DNA of 64,000 nt from Monosporascus cannonballus (GCA_004154925.1 QJNS01000003.1:248001-312000), one strand, 5' to 3'. Shown: positions 23,301 to 37,079, numbered from the stretch's first letter. Notes: generated by a model not told the origin, from the sequence alone. Translations and numbers: made by a program.

Positions 23301-26300
23301 ATGGCATCGGTGACATCTCTCGGGCTGCACCAACCCACAGCCCTTGAATATGCCGTTCAAGAGCAGATCTTGCCCGAGAACCCATCCAGCTCCTTGTACC
23401 ATTGGGAAATCATCGTTGACCACGACCCCGGTCATGAAGGAGAGGATGAACTTCTGGTCACCCAGGACACTGTGATATGGTCAAGGGGTTGCATCTTCCG
23501 GAAATGCTTCGGCTTCAAGCTAGAGAAGGAGCCCATCACGCAGGCCCTGTTAACATATTTCCCCAATTCCGAACAGGATTCGAAATTGCCCTCTGATACT
23601 GCTGTTCTGTCTGAGCCCCCGTCCGTGGAGAAGCCTCGTCCCCTTGCTAAGGCTCTGGTAGTTTTCCTCAAGACACAAGCCCACATCTATTTCCTCGATG
23701 GAACCAGCCATGTTATGCATATGCCCTTCGAGGTCGAGTCGGCTTGTGCCGCTCCCCGGGGTGTCGTCATACAACGGAAACAGACGTCCGATACTGGCCT
23801 GGCCGCCAGTTTGAAGTTTCCTAAGGTTCCACCAAACTCTTTCATCACGAACCAGATCTCACCTTCGTCTGTTCGAACTTTTCACACCACCTTTACTACG
23901 GAAACATTGGGGAAGCCTAGAGCGTTGCCTTTGAGGCTCAATACCAACGTGGACGATGTCTGGGATCTGCCAAGCGAGAAGAACGGTTCGCATTGGCCGC
24001 GGTTGGTGTCCCTGACAGACCCTCTCTTGGAGATTGGCCTCGTTGTTACAAAGCCCGACGGTTCAGCTCGGCGCAAAGGCTATAAGGGTTCAAGTAGATC
24101 ACCTCGTGTCCTTGACCACAGTGAAGAAATAATTCATATAGAGGAGCTCCAACAACCAGCTGTCTCCTCGGGGGAGGATGGCGGGAAGTTAATACTGGCT
24201 GTCACCATCAACCGACAGACGAGTATGTACAGCGTCTGGAAATTTTCCTATATCCACCACGAAGACCCTTTCCTGGCTGCACGAAAGAAGACACGGCGGA
24301 AGTCCGATCGTCGTCGTAGTTCTATGCAGCCTGGCCTACTGAGTGGTGCCACGAGTCCCGTCGAGACCAACTTCAAAGAGAGTTTCGGCACGGCCATGCC
24401 CGGGAAGCGAGCCAAGAAAGGAGAGAAGACTGACAAGACTGATCGAGCTCTTGAAAACCTGGAATCTTCTCTGGGCATCGACAGAGATTCTGGGTTGAAT
24501 CGTCGTAGTTCCCGTCGCGTGAGCTCGATGCTTGCGAGAGCCGACCTCTCCGCCTCACAAGACCGAGCCGGCTTCGCTGATCAGTCGCAAACCTTAGAAC
24601 ATTCTAGCGTACGGCGACATACATCACAAGGCAGCCAGAGGAACCGAAATAGTGGTGTCACCTTTAGCGGAAGCTACGGCCACGGTCCTACTTCGCTAGG
24701 TACATTCCTAGAAGCCCCAGTGGACAATCTGCTCGAGGAGCTGCGATCTGGCGGGGATTTCGAAGGGTTTCACAGTATGGGCTTGGATGACCATGACTTC
24801 GATGGCCTTGCGCAAGAGATCCTCTTGACCAAAATCCACAGCATTTCGGTTGACAACACTAACGTCCGTTACTCGCTCTCTAAGCAGCCCGCTCGAATCC
24901 AGTGTAAGGTATTCTGCCTGACTGGGCCGCCATCCACGGTCGATGGCTCTGTTCGATGGCAGGTGCTCATCGGCATCCAAGACCTTATGGAGAAGCGTTT
25001 ACAACTCCTGACGTTGCACCTACAATCTAGCGTAGGCGATATGGATGCTCCGTCAAGGCCAGAGAGGACTACCGTGAACTTTGGCCAGCTTACGAAGGCT
25101 CAAGACGTCATAGACTCGTGCAGGATCGTTGACGGCGGTGTGTCGAAGATACTCGTCTTGTCAGAATCACACGAGGGTCAGCGGGCGCTCAGTCTACAGG
25201 CACCGTGGAGTCGCTGGAAAAGCATCTCTCTTCCGTCGAGATTGTCGCTTGCTAACCTGCGCAGCCTTGATTACCGTGGGAGTCTTGTCGATAGGGAGAT
25301 GGGTATCCGCAGGGCCGTGACACCTATCATTGGAGAGGTCGCAGGCATTCGTCATCCGAAGCTACGTGGCGTTGTCGATATTGTGGATGAGGATACGCAT
25401 CAGCTCCATCAAATCCGTATCCAACTTGAGCCCGCCTCCGCACAGGTGGCTAAGGTTCTCGGAATACTTCGTTCTGCCCTCCCGCTACCATCGGGCGAGA
25501 ATCTCCTAGTGATATGGTGGGACATACTAGAATGGCTACGCAGTCTTGATGCTGACTGCGCCGATATCGAATGGTCTGCAGTGGTTATCCTGATCATGTC
25601 GATTTACCTTGCCTTAGGAGTAAATCAGTCTTCGCCTGTTGAGCTACCTTCAAAACATCGACGGAAAAGGAGTTTTCTAAGATCGAGTAGTGGATCACAG
25701 ATTGATCTGGCTGATTGGGAGGCGATGAATGCCTACGAAGCCCCAAACTCATCGACACACCCGCCTTGGGCCGAAACCACATCTTGGCAGTGGATGCTGG
25801 AGGAGGATGATGCTGCATTAACCATGTTTCACCCAGACTCAAATGAAGAAGGCTCAGCCTTCCTCACTTCCCACGTGAAGCATGCACTAGCCTTTCTTTC
25901 TTCTAGCAATGCGGAGGATCGCTTAGCCTATCTTCCAACGGCGGCAACTGACGATCCATCGAGTCGGACACAAGCTGCTCAGGAAGTGTTTCTCGCCCTA
26001 CACTTGCTCCTAGAAGAGCAAAAGCTGGATATCAGTTCTCTCCAGCCTGCGTCGCCGGGCCCCGTCAATCTCCGCGCCGTCCTTCTCCAGATTGCACACT
26101 GGATGAAGTGGGACGGTTGGTCTACACTTTATGAAATGGAGATGCCTATCGACTGGAGTGAGCATCGTCCAAAGTTTTCAACTATTGAAGTCACATATCG
26201 ATGCCCTCAACCGGAATACTGGAGTTCATTGGACTGGATTGCAAGCAATTTGGCGGAAGAGAAGAGATCCACCGGCGCAGTCCCGGCGCTCGCGTTGAAT

Positions 26301-29296
26301 ATGCCTGCCGCGGATCTCCCACGGATCACCATGTTTGAGAAACTTGCTAGGACTCTTAGTACGGGTGGGAGATCTCCGGTCGAGTTTGTTGAAGCTATGC
26401 ACGAAAGCGGCATTAGCCCTTTCGTCCTGGACACTCTACCAGATGCCGTTCTCGTCCCACTTCGGGACGCGATCGTTCAATGCCAAGGAAACCCGCCGTC
26501 GACGTGGTCAAAAGATCTACTTGACTTAGTCAACAGGAGCGATGTCGACGCTATGTTCTCACCCTTAAATCGCCCCAATATTCAGACCACTAACAGGCTC
26601 GTGAGTCGCCCTCCTTACCTCCTGTCTTTTGCCATGCTAATACTTGCTAGGCTTCTCAGCATGTGGCTTCGTGGGATTTTGCCTCCCTGTGTCAGAATGT
26701 CATGGATTTCCAGGATACACCATCAGATGACGTCGCAGAAAGTGACAAACAGGCAGTCATCCGCGCCATCTTTAGGGAAGATAGGCGCCTGGAAGAGACT
26801 AAAATGATCTTGAGTACGACGAAGCCACGAGTTGTGCGATTAGACCCGCCGCCAGAATGGACCGAGGCGGTTTATCTTGAGCAACAGAAAGAACTTGTAA
26901 CCAGATTCGCCACTAATACGCTCTCTATCCCGACCGGACGAGCATTGATGAACTATGGGCTGCGGTTCCCGCTGCTGACTCAGAAGTTCCATATCAACGG
27001 CTTCGTCCTCAACTGCACCGTTAAGCCGACTAATACAACCGTCGGCGTTGACAAGTCTCTTTTTACCGAAGAGAGGATTGCGTGGGCGTTCTTCCACTCC
27101 GGTGTTGCGGGCGGATTATCTATCTCTCGCCAAGCTAAGGGCATAGACACTTCGTGGATCCTATACAATAAACCGGGCAACGATCTCAATAACCGGCATG
27201 CTGGGTTCCTACTGGCGCTTGGCCTCAACGCTCATCTCAAAGGTGTTGCCAAGTGGGTTGCTTTCAAGTATCTGACGCCAAAACATACCATGACTTCTAT
27301 CGGGTTGCTCCTCGGTCTGGCCGCTTCCTATATTGGGACCATGGATTCCCTCATTACTCGCTTACTCTCGGTACATGTTACTCGGATGCTTCCACGAGGC
27401 GCAGCCGAGCTAAATCTATCCCCGCTCACCCAGACAACCGGCGTTATGGGAATTGGCTTGCTCTACTGCAATAGTCAGCATCGCCGAATGAGCGAGATCA
27501 TGATGTCGGAGATTGAACATATAGAACCCGAGGACGATGAAGAGCCGCTCCGCAGCGAATGCTACAGACTTGCTGCAGGGTTCGCCCTGGGCTTCATTAA
27601 CCTCGGGAGGGGTGCCGATCTCAAAGGCCTTCACGACATGCGCATCACGGAGAAGCTGCTCACCCTAGCTTCTGCCACGAAGAAGGTCGAACACGTTCAT
27701 GTCCTTGATCGATCTACTGCTGCGGCCATTATGGCTGTGGCGCTCATATATATGAAATCAGAGGACCACGTTGTCGCCAGGAAGATCGACGTTCCGGCCG
27801 CCGCCCTCCAGTTCGACTACATCCGACCCGATCTCCTGCTCCTGCGTACAGTTGCCAAACATATCATCCTCTGGTCTAAAATAAGACCGACTCATGATTG
27901 GATCCGTCAAAATCTCCCACCGCGCTACCACTCTAGGGTGCAACCACCGACCCAGCCTTTCGATAACCCCCCTCGTGGGCCGCTCCATTCCACACATCTT
28001 CCCTTCCTCACAATCCTAGCCGGGCTCTGCTTCTCTATAGCGCTTCGTTATGCCGGCTCGGGCGACACACGAGTCCGTGACGTTCTACTTACGTACCTGC
28101 TTCGGTTTTACGGACAATATCGTAGTCCGGTTTCGAAAGGCAATTTCGATGACAGATGCGTGCAGGTAATTGCGCGCATGTGCCTCGATGTCGTTGCGCT
28201 ATCTTGCGCTACTGTCATGGCCGGCACTTGCGACCTGAAGGTTCTTCGCATACTGCGCTCCCTCCACGGCCGCAGCGACCCTGAAACCACATATGGCTCT
28301 CACATGGCGGCACATATGGCCATCGGCGTGTTATCGCTGGGCTGCGGCACTCAGACATTCAACACGTCAAATCTGTCCATCGCTTCGCTACTTGTCGCCT
28401 TCTACCCCTTATTCCCGGACTCCGTGCAGGATAATAGGAGCCACCTGCAGGCTTTCCGACACTTTTGGGTACTGGCCACGGACCCGCGGTGCCTCGTCAC
28501 CAAGGACGTGGCGACCAATGCGCCTGTCAGCGTACCTATCTCCATCCGCCTCAAGCCGTCGTCATCTTCCGCCCCATCCGCCCCCGCGAATAGAGAAGAC
28601 AACCAAATCATACGCACGACCCCATGTCTTCTCCCGCCACTCGACGATATCGCCAGCGTCCGCACGGTTTCGCCGGAGTTCTGGAACCTGGAGCTGGACT
28701 TCGCGGCGCGCCCGCAGCACGCCGACGCGCTCCTCAAGCGGGGCCAGGCGCTATACCTCCGCCGCCGCCCCGTCAGCGACTCCCCCTTCACCGCGGCGAT
28801 GCTCGCGCTCGGCCGGGGTTCCGACAACAGTGCAGCTGAGGATTACACCCCCCGGAGCAACGGCAGCGGCGACGCGGACCCTCAGCAGGAGCGGCAGCAG
28901 CCCCTCGAGTGGCTATTCGGCGGTGCCGTCCCCTGGCTTGCGCGCCTCACGCACGCCGAGCGCGCCGTCGTCCTCGACCGCGGCGTTGGCGGCCCCGACG
29001 TCAGCGACGGCGCAGCCAGCGTCGTCGACGCACGCCTCGTGCTCGAGCAGGACGTGCGTTCCGCGCGCAGGGACGAGCTTGTCGCGCTTAGGGGCCTGGT
29101 CGAGTGGGTTGAGTGGAGGGCCCGGAGGGCGCAGGAAGACAAGGACGGGAATGGCGGTGGTAATGGTGCTGAGGGAGATGGAGGAGGTGCGGGTGTAGGC
29201 GAGCCTAAGCGCATTGGCTGGGAGGGCGAGGGGTGGTTGAGGGAGAGTGTTGTCGAGGAGCTCAAGCGAAGTGTGTGGATGGCTGGTAGAGAGTGA
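23301..29296 (+). CDS. APC1: Apc1/BimE, largest subunit of the anaphase-promoting complex (cyclosome)
   Basis: Two exons (23301-26600, 26651-29296) flank a 50-bp intron (GTGAGT...GCTAAT...GCTAG). Splicing in phase 0 gives ...TNRLASQHVASWDFASL and a protein of 1981 residues, close to Aspergillus BimE. The N-terminal half has the Apc1 beta-propeller, starting with the recognisable YHWEIIVDHD and VIWSRGCIFRKCFGF segments, followed by a Ser/Arg-rich basic loop (about residues 335-430). The second exon has the proteasome/cyclosome (PC) repeats: GLRFPLLTQKFHINGF, HAGFLLALGLNAHLKG, SIGLLLGLAASYIGT, TGVMGIGLLYCNSQ and AAGFALGFINLGRG. The C-terminal about 100 residues are Gly/Arg/Asp-rich and low-complexity. 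Apc1 is the scaffold joining the APC/C platform to its TPR lobe; the complex ubiquitinates cyclin B and securin. Apparently intact. Confidence 0.95.
26601..26650 (+). other. APC1 intron
   Basis: 50 bp, GTGAGT donor, GCTAAT branch site, TGCTAG acceptor; phase 0. Reading through it ends the first frame at 26807. Confidence 0.9.
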
Positions 29297-31182
29297 AATG
29301 TCATAGGAGTGGGATGGGGTTTAGTAGATCGAAGTACGTGTGTGGGGTTGTCCAAGTATCCGTGTAGAGTTGTTGGGATGGGATATTAATACCTTACTTC
29401 TGGAGCATAGTTGTGGATGTTCCGTTTCGTGACATGTCGGCTTTGCTACCTGCGGTTCCTTGTGAAAATTCAGGGCGTGGTGTTCAGTTTCAGATGGGTG
29501 GTTATAAGGGTTGCTTAGGTCCCACTTTGTGAGCGCCATACCGCGATGCCTCGAACGGGAAAGTGTGAGCGATTTCTGGTGTGCTTATTGGGTTAATGCT
29601 TCGCGCCAACCAATAATACTAGCTCGACTATGCCGATAGAGGACCTAAATAGGGATACGATAACCCACTTCTCTCTGTATAGATATTATGATATAATTAC
29701 TGCTCAGGTCTCCAGGACTGATTTAATAGTGTGGCCCCTACTAATATCCGGTAACAGACGTATTCTATTGGCGCGGTCCATCACTCAACACTTATTCCTA
29801 CCACCGTCCTTCGGCCTTCTGTCGAATAATTACGGGCTGAACCCAGATGAAGCTTACCTAATTACCTGGACGGCTACTTTTATATATATGGACGCACGCC
29901 CTGGGAGTCACTACCGACCCCCAGGCTTTCTGACTATTCACCCGGAAAGTCTGCTAAGTGACCATGGAATTGATTGTCCCAGCTCCAAAACATGGGTTCG
30001 AATTTGGCCGGAGTAGGTACGGAGTTTCTGGCATGGTGTCCTTGGTAGGCGTCAAGGAAGGATAGTAACCGCATCTTGCCGTAAATCTATATTACATTTT
30101 GTATCGTTGGAAGGCATGGGCGAGGACACCTGAAACTTCAAATGCAAAGTTAGGGTGTGATAATCCGATGAGGGGGGAATTAGAAGCAGTAGTAATAATT
30201 CTTAGGCAGTCCGTGTTATTGCGTTACGTACAGAAAGAAAACTAGGCGGGGTTTTACTGATTACCCTGTTTATAACGATTAATAACTCCACACTTACAGA
30301 ATTGTCAGTTTTGCTGCCATTTCGCCCTCCGTCGGATAGTACTTCTTTGGCACGGCTTTAGGACGGATCGCAGACAGTCCTCCGTGTGCTTAACTGAACA
30401 CATACAGCTGATAACATAGAGGGCACTGGTCATCAGAACTCAAGTCGGTTTTCCAACAGTAAATGGGCCCCAGATGGCTCCTTTTTCACCCGCGATTACG
30501 AATATGGGGCTGGGTATCCTTGTGAAAGATGATTGCGTCTTCCTAGTGCGGCGCCTTGCAAACATTGGGATGGCATAGGCTACATGTTCCAGGGCATTGT
30601 GCTTGGTGTCACACGGACACATATAGGTTTGTCTGCAGTCATACGCCTGCTGTAGTTGCGGCTGCAGTATATAGGATGTTCTCCGCCTTAACGGTGTAAA
30701 CAAAACTGAGTGTTAATGTTAACTTTATACATCATCCTAGTAATCAATCCTGTGGGTTGTATATTATACTAACGAGCATTTGCCATTTGGTGCTTTATTT
30801 ATGGTGAAAAGGGGCCGGGTGGACTCATCCGAACTCGCCAATCATGTACCTAAATCTAAAGCGAAAGGACCTTGGAAATTGCTTTCTTTGTTGTTAAAGT
30901 TACAGGCGATACGGCATGAATCGAGTAACCATACCCTTGGTGCAGCATCAAGGGAGGAACAAGAAGCGTTATTCAACAATTAGAGTTCCCACCCTCACGG
31001 CCATGAAAGGCAACTCTTCAAATCCCACAATGGGAGCCAAGCGCAATGTGTACTGAGCGCACAATGCCCTTCAGGATGGGAGATATTATATATAATAATT
31101 TCGGCATACTACGCCTTGCTGGACACCGTTCGATCTACTCGGTTTGTCATCTCATTTCTTTCCATTCAAAAGCCTAGTCAAG
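29297..31182. other. Intergenic region, no convincing gene
   Basis: Holds the APC1 3' untranslated region. An ATG-led frame at 29630-30016 (128 codons) and a 60-codon frame starting at ATG 30801 show no recognisable domain, signal peptide or splice-supported extension and may be chance. A TATATTATATATAATA block at about 31083-31098 lies 85 bp before the start of the next ORF and could be its TATA region. Confidence 0.4.
29630..30016 (+). CDS. Hypothetical protein, doubtful
   Basis: 128 codons from ATG at 29630 to TAG. The composition is ordinary, with aromatic and hydrophobic residues spread throughout (for example the YLITWTATFIYMDA segment), but there is no known motif, no cysteine pattern and no clear signal peptide. 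It starts 330 bp after the APC1 stop on the same strand. It could be an exon of a small gene, a gene relic or a random open frame. Confidence 0.15.
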   Translation: MPIEDLNRDTITHFSLYRYYDIITAQVSRTDLIVWPLLISGNRRILLARSITQHLFLPPSFGLLSNNYGLNPDEAYLITWTATFIYMDARPGSHYRPPGFLTIHPESLLSDHGIDCPSSKTWVRIWPE

Positions 31183-31491
31183 ATGCCTAAATTCATCTCT
31201 GCGGCTCACGAGCTTTCCCTCGCCAACACTACCCTCCAGAAACAAGCGGGCCGCATATCAGAACTGGAGGCAATCAACGCCAACCTGAAAGCAATATTGG
31301 TGAGATATGGGATAAATTTCGAATACGAGCGTCTCGGGTCAACCGTATCACCTGCGAGTCATACCACCTCAGATGATGACGGGGACCAAATCTCCTATTT
31401 ACGATCCACCGCGGCTTCAAGGGTCAGAACACAAGCGTCACAGATTCAGGCCCGGGTCCAATCCCAAGCACATTCAGGAAGGAAGCTCTAG
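31183..31491 (+). CDS. Small hypothetical coiled-coil protein
   Basis: 102 codons from the ATG at 31183, chosen because it has a purine context (tcaagATGcc) and lies 85-100 bp downstream of a strong TATA-like block. Residues about 5-40 form heptads with leucines at regular spacing (HELSLANTTLQKQAGRISEL, then EAINANLKAIL), consistent with a parallel coiled coil. The remainder is Ser/Gln/Arg-rich and probably disordered. No basic region precedes the heptads, so it is not a complete bZIP; no signal peptide. The stop lies 35 bp before the LTR at 31527. The sequence is not RIP-mutated. Function unknown; it may be a truncated transcription factor or a free-standing small protein. Confidence 0.4.
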   Translation: MPKFISAAHELSLANTTLQKQAGRISELEAINANLKAILVRYGINFEYERLGSTVSPASHTTSDDDGDQISYLRSTAASRVRTQASQIQARVQSQAHSGRKL

Positions 31492-31526
31492 GAATTCGGA
31501 GTTTTAACTCCGGAAAAGTGGTTCTA

Positions 31527-31900
31527 TGTTACGACCTGACAAGCTCCGGCCTCAAAAAACGGTCAGCCCAGGATCACACGGACCACCTCCAGGTCACGTG
31601 ATGGTGATCACTGCCAAGCCAGTGATTACCAATGATCAAAAGTGATCCCAAGCGATTATGATCACCATCGGCTGCGTAATCATAAATAATTAAGGCAAAA
31701 AAAAGAAAGATATATACGTTCATTGTTTCCATAATTTAAATAGCTTTAGCTTATAATATAATATCGTTATCCAAAGTACTCTTAAAATTACGAAATATAA
31801 TACATTATTATATTTATTTCTTAGATTCCTGCGATATTTCTATTAATATAAGCTCGTACAACTAAAATTTAATAATTAATTAAATCTCTTAACCGTTATA
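31527..31900 (+). repeat. 5' LTR of element D/F, partly spared by RIP
   Basis: Begins TGTTACGACCTGACA, as in element C (TGTTACGATCTGACA), and ends GTTATA (RIP-altered GTCACA). About 374 bp. The first 150 bp keep normal composition with repeated GTGATCAC/TGATCA motifs; from about 31680 on it is strongly AT-rich. Confidence 0.85.
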
Positions 31901-34329
31901 TGTTATATATTCTTATTTAAAAATACCGTTAAATTTTAAGCAATATTACCGACGTTATATTTATCAGCCAACAGCCCGAACAACCCATTTACTAAGTCTC
32001 TGATTATCCGCACACTGAAATAAAATCCGAAAAGGAAAAGGAAAATTTTAATTTTTTTTGCGAAAAAGTTTTTCGACATCTGGACGCCATAAATGAACGC
32101 ATTTTTCAGCATAAAAAAGATAATAATAATCTTATAACGTATTTTTAAGCCGCTCATAAGAAATTTAAAGAAAAAAAAAAAGCTTCCAAAACCGAAAAGT
32201 TTTTTCGAACAAACCAGATTATTCAGCTAAATTTTACCAAAAGATTTTAAATTTTTTTTAAACTTCCTAAACCAAAATATTTCGACAGAATTTTAACCAA
32301 ATTATAATTATTTTTATTTTAATGCCGAATATATTTTAGATATTTTTTTCGATTTTTTGCGTTTATTATATAAATTAAATTTGTAATGAGATCATTTTCC
32401 GAAAATATAATTATTTAATTTGAATCCGTTATAAACAAATACGTTATATTATTAATTAATTAAAGAGAGTCCAGAAATAATATAAATATATAATGATTAT
32501 AAATAATTTAAATAAATATTAACGAAAGTTTTCGGAATAATAAGCGAAAAAATAAAAGCCGAAATATAAATTTAATAATTATGATAAAAAGGATCCGTAT
32601 ATAGTTACGGTAATACGTTAATTTAATTAACCGTTAAATTAAATTAAAAACCAAACAAATTAATAATTAAATCTTTCGACGACTTAAAAAAGAAATATAA
32701 AAAGATATTTTAAATTTAATCGGCATAATTACTTATCGAATTATACTGTTATAATAATTAAAATTAATAATCGGTAATATATATAATGTACGAAAAATAT
32801 TAAAAAAGAATAATAAGAAATTTCGATATACGGTTAATATTAACGTTTTTTAATACAATAACACTTTTTACGGCACAGAACTAGGACTTATAGAACTAAA
32901 AGTTATTTATAGGAAAAATTAAAGATAAACCAAATATTATAATGGCAATAAAATGGGGCATAAGGCAGCATAATACAAGATATTTAAGAAACCCCGTTAA
33001 AATAACTAGAAACTTATATTTGAAAACAGTCCAAAGAAAATCAAAAGCACGGAAATAAATCCATTAACATGATTTAGCCTATATACACACCAGGTCCCTT
33101 ATAACGAAAAGTTTAATAAAAAATACGAAAAGCCAGAAACTTAACTTAATAAATATTACGAATATAATAAAAGGCATTATAAGGATAATTACGCAAATAT
33201 TATAATTAGATAAAAGAAATTTGTCCCGGAACCTTTGATCGATAGGGCAAAATATACCCCATATATTATCGATAACGAAAATATCCCGATTACGAAAAAT
33301 AAAAATAGTATATTTACGAACGAGCTACCCGTAAATATTATAAAGGATTCGATTTGCTAAAACGTACCGGAAATAACAAAAATAATAAATAATAATATCG
33401 ATATTTTCGAACTATAGCCTCAAAAGGTATTTAGTAATTAATCGAAATAAAAATTTAACTCGAAAAAAAATAATACCTACAAGAAAACCTTTTTTGTTAT
33501 TTTTAATAATATAATTATTAAACGGAAAAAAGTTAATTTAGCGTATAATAAAAAATATTGCCAGAAAGCTATTATAAATCTTTATTTTCAGTTAATGTTT
33601 ATTATAAATTTGTATAAAAAAAGCCATGAAAAAAGAAATACGTTAATGTTTAGGGAATGTTTAAAACGATAATTAAAATGACATATAAAGAGATATAATG
33701 ACAAATATAAAAGAATAATTTATTCGATGAAAAAAAACTTTAATAAACTTAAAAGCAATTAATACGATTTAAAGAAAAAATACGCCGGCAATAATAATAA
33801 ATATAATAACTTTATGCGCTAAACACAAAAATATAAATAAAGTTCGACAAATTCGAATAAGACTCAAAAAAAAGGTTACCTATAAAAAAGCCGCAAAATA
33901 ACGAAACTTAAAAAAATTAAAAAGAATTCTTAAAAAAGGGTTTAAATGTAATAATAAAAGCCGTTAATAACTTTATCATTTTAGAAATACGAATTGGAAC
34001 GCATTAATATACCGTAATAGTAAATTACGGAGCTTTAGGCAGGAATTATATTATATTAAATATAATTAATAAGCTGAAATTATTATGAAGATATAAGTTA
34101 AGACCTTATATAGCGATAAATGTCGAAAATTAGGAATTCGCTTACGATAATAAAAAAATTATACGCCAAATTAATTATTTCGAGATTTTTGTTTAAGAAC
34201 AATATTAAATAATTGATTTTGATATCGTTCTATTTGAGAATTACGATATGATTGTAGAATTATTATGGATATACCAGTACGGAATTTTGATTAATAAAGG
34301 GATTAGTTAAATAAGGTTTACCTTATATC
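31527..34329 (+). mobile_element. Host Ty3/Gypsy element D/F, piece 1 (5' LTR, leader, gag side)
   Basis: Starts with an LTR at 31527 preceded by TTCTA (31522-31526). The internal DNA parallels element C (49000-51430) and element B (40900-42180) on the plus strand, including the leader block about 31960-32060, again at 49060-49130. It is interrupted at 34329 by element A, whose TSD ATATC ends this piece, and resumes at 48431. RIP-mutated with stops throughout, except for the first 150 bp of the LTR. Confidence 0.85.
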
Positions 34330-34535
34330 TGTAAGGTACTGGACAGCTGTGGGCTGGGTGAGGTAATTTCCGACCAGTCGTAAAGCAGATTTCAAGAAGT
34401 AAATGTATTAAATTACTTCCATCTGGCGTTTACAATTAGTTGCTAGATGGTAAATTTATACTAGTAAATGGGTTATTAGCTGATCGGTAACTAGTCGGTT
34501 ACCAGCTTTATCTTTACAAGGGTTATATTTTTATA
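34330..34535 (-). repeat. Element A LTR, 3' (left)
   Basis: 206 bp, TGTAAGGTACTGG... to ...TTTTTATA. Less mutated at its left end than the partner at 48220. Confidence 0.9.
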
Positions 34536-37079
34536 ATTATTTTCTTTTTCTAAGTTATTAATTTTTAATAATATTATTATTAATTTGATATAACGCGTTT
34601 TATAAATCTGGTTACGTATATTTACTAATAATTTACCGTTATATTATGTTATAAATAATTACCGTAATAATTAATACGTATTATATTACGTAATTAATTA
34701 TATTTTGCCTAATTTCTTATTTTAATTTGTTTTTAATTTTAATTTGTTTACTTTGTTTCCTTTTTGCCCTTATATTTTTATTTTTTTTGCATACGCCTTC
34801 CGTTTGATTTTTCGTTTTTCTTTATTTTTATTTCGTTTTTTCCGTTTATTTTGCGTATTATTTCCGTTCGTTATATCTTTTTTTTGTAAGGAGTTCCAAA
34901 AAAATGATATTTTAATATTAAGAGGAACTGGGATTTCTTTTAACGTTATCTTTTTGACGCCGATAATAAGATAAATATTAATTATATTATAAGCGGCAAT
35001 ATACCGTATTATATTTACGTAATACAGCGTTATTTCGATTATCGTACAGTTTATATTTAGGTTTCGGATATTTTAAATTACATCGCAATTAATTATTATT
35101 TTTAATATTATAAATATTATTATTTAATTTCCGTTTAAATTTTGATCGTTTTGAAAGGTACCGCCTAAACGGTTTTTTTAATTCGGTATCGATAATTAGA
35201 AGTTAATCGACGAACTCGAAGAAATTCGTATTACAGGTATTTAATATAAATATTCCGACATAATTACGATCGATTATCGATTTAACGTTTTTCGCGAAAC
35301 CGAATTCGCCCTTAATACGGTTATTATTAAAAAGTATTATTTTTTTAATATAACAAAAATCGATTTCTAGTTATTTATTATGGTTATAAAAATCTAATTT
35401 TAATATTATTTTATAAATTTACAAATTTAAAATCTTTTATAAATGTTACGATTTTCTTTTTATTATGCCGTAATTAATTTCTGATTAAGCGTAATTTTAA
35501 AATACTCCCATAAATTAGGCAATTTTCAAAGCCGTTATATTCTTATATTTTTAATTTACGAATAGTTTTCGTCTGGTTTTTAACGTTTTAACGAAAGTTT
35601 AATATTTATTAATAATTATAATTAAAAATGGTTTTACCCAGTAAAACTGTTATTAAACTTAAGTACGGTAAACGTTTTAAAAACGCCATTTTATTTCCGA
35701 TTAATAATAAATTATATTCCGGTTATTTAGGCCTTATTTTTGGTAAGAAATAAAACTTTTTTAAATTCTTTTCGGGTTTTACGCCTAATAAATTTAATAA
35801 ATATATTTGTTTTTTGCCGTTATATGTTTTTTAATTATTTTCGGATATTTCTGTATTAATTGTCTTAATACGCTTATTAAAGGTTAATTAACGTAAAGTT
35901 TAATTTGTTTTACGTTATTTATAAGTTTTTAATTAATATACGATAAAATATTTATTTGTTAAAAACTTAAAAGTAATTATATAATTAAATAATATTTTAA
36001 TATTAATATTTTTATTTTGCTTAAAATTACTTTTTAAGATTTTTGTACTTATTAGGCGGCTAAACTTTAATCGAATTATTATTACTTTACGGTTTTTGGG
36101 CCGTTTTATTTTTTATGTACGTATTTAATTTTTTTTCGTAACGTTATAATATTTTAAACGCGTATTTAAGGTATTTTTAGGGCTTTTATATATTATATTT
36201 GGCCGGCCAGCATTCTTATTTAATTAGATATTTGCGTTATTTCCAATTATTTCGGTAACGGACGATATTTTTTATTATTTATTTTTTTTCATTATTTTAT
36301 TAAGTCCAGTAAGGTTATTTAAATATCGTCCGGATTCCGATTATATTACGGTTTTAATAAAGATATTAAAAATATATTATATATTCGTTAATATTTTGTA
36401 AAAAAAGATCATTTGATACGTTTAAAAGCTTATTTATTCCTTAATCGTAACCCGGATATAAATAAGTACAAATTCTTTATTTTTGAATTTAAAACCTTTA
36501 GTCGATAAATTTACTTATTACCTTAATTAAAATTCTATAAGCGTATAATCTTAATTTTAATATTTTTGTTAAGCTGCTGTTATTTTCTTTTCATATTGGT
36601 ATATTATTTAATAAATAATTGTTATTTTTTCGAAATATTCCTTAATTCCTTATATTTATTTTTTAAACTTTTACAAAAAGTATTTTACCATTTTTATATA
36701 ATATTTATATAAGGTTTCGAACGGAAAACGGCCGGTGAACGCGTTTTGTGTATTATTATATATAAATTTTATATTTAGGAATAATTTTATCCAGTTATTT
36801 TAATATTTATTAATATAATTACGGAAGTAATATCTTAGGATTTAATAAGTACGTTCCGTTTATTTATCGGTTTGCGGGTAATAGGCGGTCGATATTCGCT
36901 ATTTTATTTTTTATTTTTGGTAAAATTCCGCTTAAAATTAATTTATTAATAATTTATTTTTATCGTTAATAATTCCGGTTAATATATTGAATTTGTATAT
37001 AATTTCGTCGTAAAGCAATTAGGTTAATTTGGTTGCGGTTAAGGTTTTAACTATAAAAATAAATAATTTTAATTTCGTA

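Noticed and set aside
28293..29198. 300-codon plus-strand frame inside APC1
   Set aside because: Ser/Arg/Thr-rich shadow of the APC1 C-terminal exon; the overlapping frame carries the conserved Apc1 sequence.
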